In this document: in pieces, positions 57,459 through 64,000 of the stretch | Position numbering within the stretch: the stretch's first letter is position 1 | Layout of the letters: the number at the start of each line of letters is the position of its first letter | Assembly (NCBI GenBank): GCA_001314545.1 | Contig: LIHN01000019.1 | Location: forward strand, 62,001 to 126,000 | Source: Bacteroidetes bacterium HLUCCA01 | GTDB lineage: Bacteria > Bacteroidota > Rhodothermia > Balneolales > HLUCCA01 | Direction of reading: 5' to 3' | Length of the DNA stretch: 64,000 nt | Position numbers and translations under genes: made by a program | Notes under the pieces: generated by a model | What the model saw: the letters and a program-made list of their open reading frames with translations, nothing else | The model's database searches: none | Told to the model about the DNA's origin: nothing

Positions 57459-58700
57459 CTATGCTTCTACCTGAGCTTGACCGTTGACATTAATAATGCC
57501 GTGTTTTAAACCCACTTTGCGGAAAGCATCCAAAATTTTGTCGAGCTGTTCGTTGGTATGCGTAGCGCTGTAACTGGTTCTGACCAGGGATTGTCCCGGA
57601 GGTACTGCGGGGGGAATAACAGCATTTACATACACGCCGGCCTCAAAAAGATCTTTCCAAAACTGGAAGCAGCTCATCATATCGCCTACAACAACGGGGA
57701 TAATTGGCGTTTGGGAGGTCCATACATTAAATCCGAGATCTCTCAAGCCGTTTCGCATATAATCGGATATTTCTTCCAGCCGGTCCAGCCGCCAGGTCTC
57801 TTCCTGCAGAATTTCAAGTGCTTTCAGTACGGTTGCCACATTCGCCGGTGGCATGGATGCGCTGAAAATATGCGCGGGCGAGGAATGACGGATGTACTCG
57901 ATAACTTTGCGGTCACCAACCAGAAATCCACCAAGGGAAGCAAACGATTTTGAGAAGGTTCCGCTGATAAGATCAACCTCGTCGACCAATCCAAATACGG
58001 ATGCAGATCCCCTGCCCTGCTCACCGATTACACCAATGGCGTGGGCGTCATCCAGGTAGAGTCGGGCGCCAAACTCTTTGGCAAGCTCCACAAGTTCCGG
58101 GATTTTGGCCAGGGTACCAGACATTGAAAATACACCATCGCTGATGATAATTTTACCCACATCCGGATCTTCCCGTTCCAGAAGTTTGCGGAGGTGGTCC
58201 ATATCGTTATGATGGTAGCGGACTGTTTTGGCCGATGAACACAAGGTACCCACTACAATACAGGCGTGATTGTCTTTATCTGAGAAAATCACGTCGTTCC
58301 GACCTGCAATGGTCTGAATGGATCCTTCGTTGGTCTGGTATCCGGTTGAGAAAAGTACACAGGCTTCTTTTCGCATGAATGCCGCAAGTTTTTCCTCCAG
58401 TTCAAGGTGCAGATCTAACGTACCATTCAGGTAACGTGATCCGGTGCAGCCTGATCCGTATTTGAGAATAGCTGCACGGGCAGCTTCCAGAACCCGGGGG
58501 TCATTGGTAAGGCCGAGGTAGTTGTTGGAACCGGCCATAATTACCTGTTTTCCTTCGATTTCAACAACCGTACCGTCTGTAGCGGTCAACGGCTTGAAAT
58601 AAGGATACAGTCCCAGGGCCCGAACTTCCTCAGCTTTAGTAAATTCAAATGCTTTGCTAAATATGTCTTTCGACTTTAATGCAGTATTCGATTTGGACAT
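57459..58700 (-). CDS. Serine palmitoyltransferase-like alpha-oxoamine synthase (serine or cysteate acyltransferase)
   Basis: GLYPYFKPL, GSNNYLGLTNDPRV, GSGCTGSRYLNGTLDLH, PLP-Lys motif GTFSKSFASLGGFLVG typical of SPT branch. Confidence 0.88.
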   Translation of the reverse strand: MSKSNTALKSKDIFSKAFEFTKAEEVRALGLYPYFKPLTATDGTVVEIEGKQVIMAGSNNYLGLTNDPRVLEAARAAILKYGSGCTGSRYLNGTLDLHLELEEKLAAFMRKEACVLFSTGYQTNEGSIQTIAGRNDVIFSDKDNHACIVVGTLCSSAKTVRYHHNDMDHLRKLLEREDPDVGKIIISDGVFSMSGTLAKIPELVELAKEFGARLYLDDAHAIGVIGEQGRGSASVFGLVDEVDLISGTFSKSFASLGGFLVGDRKVIEYIRHSSPAHIFSASMPPANVATVLKALEILQEETWRLDRLEEISDYMRNGLRDLGFNVWTSQTPIIPVVVGDMMSCFQFWKDLFEAGVYVNAVIPPAVPPGQSLVRTSYSATHTNEQLDKILDAFRKVGLKHGIINVNGQAQVEA

Positions 58701-58778
58701 CCCGCTGTTCCTATGGGCTTCATGATTAATTCAATAAATATACTCAGTATTCCAATGCAATCAAATGTATGCAGTTTG

Positions 58779-59921
58779 CTACCAGGTATTGTGCTGATGC
58801 AGACGGTAGTTTACCACAACAGATTTCAGATAATCCAGGTAGCGTTGAGAAACTTGCTCCCAGGTAAATGTACTGCCAACATAATTACGAGCCGACTCAG
58901 ATAGTTCCGCGAGGTTGCCATCCAGTAAATCATCTATTTTCTCACTGAACAAACCAGCCTCCCCGGGCGCAATTCTGTAGCCGTTATGGCCGTTACGGAC
59001 TACATCTCTGATACCTTCCAGATCCGAGGCAACCACGGGCGTACCCGCCACGTTGGCCTCCAACATAACAATCCCGAAGCCTTCCATGTCACCTGCCACG
59101 CGGATGTTGGGCATCACAAACAGGTCTGCCGCGACATAAGCAGCCTGCAGCAGTTCATCAGACTGCCTGCCAAGCAAGTGTATCCGTTCTCTGCATGTCG
59201 AATTAAGGGTAGCCTCAACAACAGACTGCATTTCAGGTCCGTCCCCGATAATTACATATTCCACAGGGCTTTTGACACGTGGCAACACCTCATTGATGAA
59301 CCACTCATGCCCTTTTCGGAGTACCAGCCTGCCCGTTGTAAGCAGTATTGGTCGACCTTCCAGGTTTTTGCCGGCAGCCTCGCCCAGCATTTGCACTGCC
59401 TGAGATTTTGGCAATGAAAGTGTTAAGGCGTCTGCTTCAAAACCATTCGGAAGTGCAGTTCCTTTATCAGCGTGCATACCCCGGAGAATACAGGCCTCGC
59501 GGGTGGCAGAGCTCACACTGATAACGCCGTCAAGGTTTCGGAATACTTTAGGCAGGTACCATTGATAGGGCGCCATATTCATGGTAACATCGTGGCCGTG
59601 ATTGATAGTAACCATAGGCACATCGACGCGTTCACGGATAACGGGCGCCAGGGCAGCTGTTACCATGGATGAAAATAGCAGAACATCAGGTTTGAGTCGT
59701 GCTGCAAGAACCGGCAGCCTGGTATATAAATCTACCAGAAATCGCATGGTTTTAAGTTCGATGTAATCCCAGCTGGTTTCCTGTCCGATGGTCGTCAGTT
59801 CAACATCCTCGCGTGCGCTGAGGGTCTTTACCAATTGAAGACTGACACGTTGCATACCCCCCATATTCTTAAGGGGTTCATCAGCCGGGGGATGCAAATG
59901 AGAGATATACAGTATTTTCAA
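58779..59921 (-). CDS. Glycosyltransferase family 4 protein
   Basis: GMQRVSLQLVKTL, LTTGRLVLRKGHEWFI, MEGFGIVMLEANVAGTPVVASDLEGIRDVV GT4 motif. Confidence 0.92.
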   Translation of the reverse strand: MKILYISHLHPPADEPLKNMGGMQRVSLQLVKTLSAREDVELTTIGQETSWDYIELKTMRFLVDLYTRLPVLAARLKPDVLLFSSMVTAALAPVIRERVDVPMVTINHGHDVTMNMAPYQWYLPKVFRNLDGVISVSSATREACILRGMHADKGTALPNGFEADALTLSLPKSQAVQMLGEAAGKNLEGRPILLTTGRLVLRKGHEWFINEVLPRVKSPVEYVIIGDGPEMQSVVEATLNSTCRERIHLLGRQSDELLQAAYVAADLFVMPNIRVAGDMEGFGIVMLEANVAGTPVVASDLEGIRDVVRNGHNGYRIAPGEAGLFSEKIDDLLDGNLAELSESARNYVGSTFTWEQVSQRYLDYLKSVVVNYRLHQHNTW

Positions 59922-59930
59922 GATCCGGCT

Positions 59931-61076
59931 TTATCGTGGTTGGTAAGCATTGATTGCAGTGTAGTAGTCGTTTTCCAGTCCGCCCAGGATATTCTCCCAG
60001 GTAAATTGGCGGGCAAATTCACGGGCGTTTACGCCAAACTCACTACGAAGTTCTGATTGCGTAATCAATGTGCCAATTGCTGAGGCAAAGGATTCAGGCT
60101 GTCTGGGTGTAACTAAAAAACCATGTTTTCCGTGCCTGACCAACGACTTATTCCCCTGGGCGTTGGCTACAACGGCAGGTACGCCACTGGCCAGTGCTTC
60201 AAGGGTGACATTGCCGAAGGTCTCTGATATGGAAGGAAACACAAAGACATCGCTGCCAGCGTACGCTACAGCCAGATCATCGCCCTGAAGGTGACCGGTA
60301 AAGAGGGTATCAGGCATTGATTGCTGCATTTCCTGCAATGCGGGACCGTCCCCTACTACCATGGTTTTAACGTCTGGGTAACGACTATGCAACAATTCGT
60401 AGGTTTTTCGCAGGGTATCCATTTCCTTTTCCCATACCAGTCTGGACACCATCGTAACCAGAACCTGGTTTTCGCCGACTCCCTGTGAGTTGCGCCAATG
60501 TGCTGATCGTTGGTCAGGATTGAAACGCTGCAGGTCGATTCCACGCGACCAGATCCGCATATTTTGCCGGAAACCCTGTTCGGTTAGCGTATCAATCATG
60601 GATTGCGAAGGCACATACGTGTGTTCAACGCGGGAGTAAAACCAACGCAGATAGGACCATACGGCCGGTTCGATAAACTCAATGTTGTAATAACTGAAAT
60701 AGCTTGTGAAGTGCGTATGATACGAAGCTACCACAGGGATTTTTTTACGAAGCCCATAGAGCAGGCTCTGGCACCCGGTGATATCCGGTGTAGCTACGTG
60801 AATAAGGTCGGGCCTGAACAAACGCAGTGTTTCAACGGAGGCATCGCCAAGTCCGCAGGAAAACAGATATTCTTTACGTTTGGGAATAGAAACTGCGCGA
60901 ACTGGATGAAGATCTCCGTTGTGAACGAAGGCGGCCGGGTCGCGCGTTGGCGCAAAAATTTTCACCTCGTGTCCGCGTTCAAGCAAATAGCCCACCAGGC
61001 GATTCAGTGTAAGTGACACCCCATCGGCAATGTGATTGTAATTACCCGTAGTCAGCGCTATGCGCAGTTTCTTCAT
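59931..61076 (-). CDS. Glycosyltransferase family 4 protein (MgtA/SQD2-like)
   Basis: DGVSLTLNRLVGYLLERGHEV, VASYHTHFTSYF, IWSRGIDLQRFNP, SETFGNVTLEALASGVPAVVANAQGN; start moved to ATG 61076 (MKKLRIALTTG). Confidence 0.9.
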   Translation of the reverse strand: MKKLRIALTTGNYNHIADGVSLTLNRLVGYLLERGHEVKIFAPTRDPAAFVHNGDLHPVRAVSIPKRKEYLFSCGLGDASVETLRLFRPDLIHVATPDITGCQSLLYGLRKKIPVVASYHTHFTSYFSYYNIEFIEPAVWSYLRWFYSRVEHTYVPSQSMIDTLTEQGFRQNMRIWSRGIDLQRFNPDQRSAHWRNSQGVGENQVLVTMVSRLVWEKEMDTLRKTYELLHSRYPDVKTMVVGDGPALQEMQQSMPDTLFTGHLQGDDLAVAYAGSDVFVFPSISETFGNVTLEALASGVPAVVANAQGNKSLVRHGKHGFLVTPRQPESFASAIGTLITQSELRSEFGVNAREFARQFTWENILGGLENDYYTAINAYQPR

Positions 61077-61171
61077 ATTTTTTTCAGCTTCAGCCATAAA
61101 AGCTGTGTATTTTTGGGCTTACTGTGCGTTCAATATCATGATTGAGGGCAAACTATAAAGATAAGCAATTT

Positions 61172-62143
61172 ATGAAAGCCTTTATCACAGGTGGGACAGG
61201 ATTTATAGGCAGCCATCTGGTAGACCGGCTGCTGGCTGACAACGCAGGTGAACTTCGCTGCATGGTTCGCGCACAGGAGCGTTGGCTGACCGGAAAATCG
61301 TACACCCGTGTGAGTGCCGGTTTGCACGATGTAGACACTATCGCTGAGGCGCTTGAGGGTGTGGATGTGCTATTTCATACAGCCGGTGTAGTAAAGGCAA
61401 GGGATACCCGTACTTTTCACCAGGTTAACGTGGAGGCTACTGAAAACCTGCTTCGACTGGCCATGCGAAAGGGCGTGCCTAAAGTGGTCATTCTTTCTTC
61501 TCAGGCAGCTGCGGGACCTTCGTTCAACAAGCCGGTTGAAGAAACGATGCCGATGATGCCGGTGAGCCGGTACGGGGAGTCCAAAAAGCGGATGGAAGAG
61601 ATGATTCATCAGGTAGCCGGTGAGGGCATATCGGTGAGTATTATCCGTCCTTCCTCGGTGTATGGTCCGCGTGAGGAAGATATTTACACCATTTTCAAGA
61701 TAGCTGCCAAGGGTATATTCCCTATTATCGGAAAGGCTCCGGGCAAACCGATTTCGCTGGTGCACGTCCGGGACGTTGTTGAAGGCAGCTTGCTTGCCGC
61801 CGCTGACCGTACACCGGGTGTGCAGACCTGGTTTATCAGCAGTGAGCGCGGATACTCCTGGCATGAAATTGCCGAAGCCACCCAAATGGCTTTAGGCAAA
61901 AAGCTTACCAAAATTCATGTTCCTGAGTCGTGGGTATCGCGTGTTGGCACCATCGCTGAAACCGGCGCATCATTTTTCGGCAAGTATCCCGTTTTAAATC
62001 GGGACAAGGCCGCTGAAATGGTCTTATCCTGGGTTTGTTCGGTGGAGAAAGCCCGCATCGAACTGGGATACCAACCATCCGTGTCTTTGCAGGAGGGTAT
62101 CCGGGAAACCATCGCATGGTACAAAACACATAACTGGCTATGA
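61172..62143 (+). CDS. NAD-dependent epimerase/dehydratase (extended SDR) family protein
   Basis: FITGGTGFIGSHLVDRLL Rossmann motif, YGESKKRMEE YxxxK; start ATG 61172. Confidence 0.92.
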   Translation: MKAFITGGTGFIGSHLVDRLLADNAGELRCMVRAQERWLTGKSYTRVSAGLHDVDTIAEALEGVDVLFHTAGVVKARDTRTFHQVNVEATENLLRLAMRKGVPKVVILSSQAAAGPSFNKPVEETMPMMPVSRYGESKKRMEEMIHQVAGEGISVSIIRPSSVYGPREEDIYTIFKIAAKGIFPIIGKAPGKPISLVHVRDVVEGSLLAAADRTPGVQTWFISSERGYSWHEIAEATQMALGKKLTKIHVPESWVSRVGTIAETGASFFGKYPVLNRDKAAEMVLSWVCSVEKARIELGYQPSVSLQEGIRETIAWYKTHNWL

Positions 62144-63666
62144 TTAAACTATTTCGTATACACACGGCAGTCTGTTTTCTGGTCGTATTCGCTGCTTCGG
62201 CAGCTCAGGCTCAGGTTCAACTCTCAGCCGATTTCAGCACAACACTGCGCATACCGGATATAGTCAGTGTTCAGGAAAGTGCCACACACCTGTATGTTCT
62301 GTCGGAAAGTGAGGGTTTGGTTGTTTTCCGCACCCATGCCGATTCGCTTCAATGGATTTTGACCTCCGAGGGAATGAGCGACCGGGGCAGAACCATGCAG
62401 CCTGATGTGCGCTTCGCTTACCTTTACGGCAGCGGGAACCGGCTGACCGTACTGGAACCCACATCTATTCTGGGGGTATATTCATCGACCTTCCTTCCTG
62501 CCGAGCCGTTCGGTGTCAGCAGGATTGGTACCAGTCTATACATTGCGATGGGTGAAACAGGTCTGGGCCGGTTACCTCTTACCGATCCGGCCGACTTCGA
62601 CACTGCGCCGCAAATGATTGATACCCGTGATACACCGGTATTTGACCTTGTTCGCATTGGCACCAACCTTATTGCGCTGGACAGCGGACAAAACCTGTTA
62701 TTTTACGATGTTGACGGCGATGATATCCGGTTTAGTCAGACCGTTCAGCTGGACCGTGAAGTGCAGCGCATACACAACATGAATTCAACATTGTATGCTT
62801 CTGATTCGACGGGATCCCTCTACGAGGTTCGTTCAACAGGACTCACGAGACTGATAGCACAACTTTCGGGACCCGTCAGCAAAATTACCCCTTTGGGTGA
62901 TCAGATTTTGGCACGCAGCACCTCGGGAATCCTTGAGTTGATTGAATCCTCCGGCAGGGTTACAACGTTGCGCGCCGATGGAAGCAATGGAAACTATTTC
63001 GCTGTTACCGGACAGCGGCTATGGGTTTCAAATTTTGATGAACTGTCGGTCAATGTTTTTTTTGAGTCCACTCAAACCACACCCGGCACAGATCGCTTTC
63101 GGCTTGAACCCGCTGAAAACATAGTACTCCCCTTTCCCCGACCCGTACTTTTCCCGCTGGTGGTTCATGGAGCTGCGGCCGGTGAGGTTCGCTTCAATCT
63201 TCGCAGTGACGCCGAAAACGCTCAAATCCGCGGAAACGGATTCTACTGGCAGCCCCAAAGCAATCAAATTGGAGTAACGGAGTTTGTGGTAACAGCAACC
63301 GATGCTGAAGGCAGGACAGACAGTACCCGCTTTCAGGTAGACGTGCGTACATTCAATGCCCCTCCCCGCTTTAATCCGGTCAGGCCGATGTCTGTGATAG
63401 TCGGAGAATTGTTTCAGCTGCCGCTTCGGGCAGTAGATCCTGATGGACTGGACCGCGGGCTGATTCGTTACCACGGGGTTGATATGCCGGATGGTGCTAC
63501 CATTTCTGAGCGTACCGGTATGCTTACATGGACTCCGGAGCGACGCCAGGTGGGGGTTCATACCTTTCAAATCATCGCAACAGATCAGTTTGGCGCGGCT
63601 GCTTCGCTCAGTATAACCATGACGGTGCGGAACATGTCGGCGCAGCCGGACGAAACAGGCCGATAA
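62140..63666 (+). CDS. Exported protein with C-terminal cadherin/Ig-like domain
   Basis: Signal peptide FLVVFAASAAQAQ; MSVIVGELFQLPLRAVDPDGLDRGLIRYHGVDMPDGATISERTGMLTWTPERRQVGVHTFQIIATDQFGA putative-Ig motif; ATGA overlap with upstream SDR. Confidence 0.8.
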   Translation: MIKLFRIHTAVCFLVVFAASAAQAQVQLSADFSTTLRIPDIVSVQESATHLYVLSESEGLVVFRTHADSLQWILTSEGMSDRGRTMQPDVRFAYLYGSGNRLTVLEPTSILGVYSSTFLPAEPFGVSRIGTSLYIAMGETGLGRLPLTDPADFDTAPQMIDTRDTPVFDLVRIGTNLIALDSGQNLLFYDVDGDDIRFSQTVQLDREVQRIHNMNSTLYASDSTGSLYEVRSTGLTRLIAQLSGPVSKITPLGDQILARSTSGILELIESSGRVTTLRADGSNGNYFAVTGQRLWVSNFDELSVNVFFESTQTTPGTDRFRLEPAENIVLPFPRPVLFPLVVHGAAAGEVRFNLRSDAENAQIRGNGFYWQPQSNQIGVTEFVVTATDAEGRTDSTRFQVDVRTFNAPPRFNPVRPMSVIVGELFQLPLRAVDPDGLDRGLIRYHGVDMPDGATISERTGMLTWTPERRQVGVHTFQIIATDQFGAAASLSITMTVRNMSAQPDETGR

Positions 63667-63668
63667 TC

Positions 63669-64000
63669 ATGCAGCTGGTAACTGATCCTGATGAGGGTGG
63701 CCTTGGTTTCACTGAACCTTTGATTGCCTGGTACAGGAAAAACAAACGATCGCTGCCCTGGCGTGACAGTGGTGATCCATATCTGATATGGATTTCAGAA
63801 ATTATGCTGCAGCAAACACGTGTAGATCAGATGCAACCCTACTTTGAGCGGTTTACTGCGAAATTTCCGACCATATTCAAGTTGGCACAGGCCGATCAGC
63901 AGGAGGTTTTATCGGCCTGGGAAGGACTGGGTTACTATTCCCGAGCCCGGAACCTGCATCATACTGCCCGCACAGTGGTTGAATCGTTTGGTGGAGCCAT
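63669..64000 (+). CDS. mutY: A/G-specific adenine glycosylase, N-terminal fragment (3' truncated by window)
   Basis: Translation MQLVTDPDEGGLGFTEPLIAWYRKNKRSLPWRDSGDPYLIWISEIMLQQTRVDQMQPYFERF... matches MutY N-terminus. Confidence 0.93.
   Translation, partial: MQLVTDPDEGGLGFTEPLIAWYRKNKRSLPWRDSGDPYLIWISEIMLQQTRVDQMQPYFERFTAKFPTIFKLAQADQQEVLSAWEGLGYYSRARNLHHTARTVVESFGGA

Noticed and set aside
57459-58700. Glycine C-acetyltransferase (kbl) or bioF assignment
   Set aside because: The TFSKSFASLGG PLP motif, the GLYPYF N-terminus and neighbouring GT4/GNAT-like genes fit the SPT branch better; no tdh or bio genes are adjacent.
1-64000. CRISPR arrays, tRNA/rRNA genes, IS elements, prophage genes
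   Set aside because: By eye I saw no regularly spaced repeats, cloverleaf-like intergenic sequences, transposase ORFs or phage structural genes; a tRNAscan/Infernal run would be decisive.

Overview
This 64 kb window reads as chromosomal DNA from a Bacteroidota/Rhodothermota/Balneolota-type bacterium. That placement is inferred from T9SS sorting domains, TAnnTTTG-like -7 elements, Alternative Complex III and an SPT-like lipid locus. Coding density is high. I found no rRNA, tRNA, CRISPR array, IS element or prophage.

Main blocks:
(1) 1-3.1 kb: core genes (glmM-like tail, yicC, gmk, rpoZ-like, coaBC).
(2) 3.1-20.4 kb: a run of ten consecutive genes that all encode predicted exported proteins. 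It contains a five-gene operon (TonB-dependent receptor, FnIII/sorting-domain protein, PorV/PorQ-family protein, IPT/beta-propeller lipoprotein, T9SS beta-propeller) and two convergent T9SS-tagged peptidoglycan amidases of different folds.
(3) 20.5-36.6 kb: core metabolism and cell-biology genes (surE, panB, fabZ, menG, comF, rodZ-like, ligA, a sodium:solute symporter, a PgpH-like HD protein, xer recombinase, mtnA, a Sua5/YrdC protein, and a PFK with PPi-type motifs).
(4) 36.9-52.4 kb: a complete Alternative Complex III (actA-F) plus Sco plus caa3 oxidase, with heme A synthesis genes. Subunit I carries the A2-type YSHP motif.
(5) 52.5-64 kb: fumC, a fused E1 alpha/beta 2-oxoacid dehydrogenase, and a likely sphingolipid- or sulfonolipid-type locus (SPT-like enzyme, GNAT-like protein, two GT4 glycosyltransferases, divergent SDR), then the start of mutY.

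The best candidates for undescribed biology are the TonB/PorV/T9SS operon and the SPT/GNAT/GT/SDR lipid locus. Both are inferences that need homology searches and experiments.
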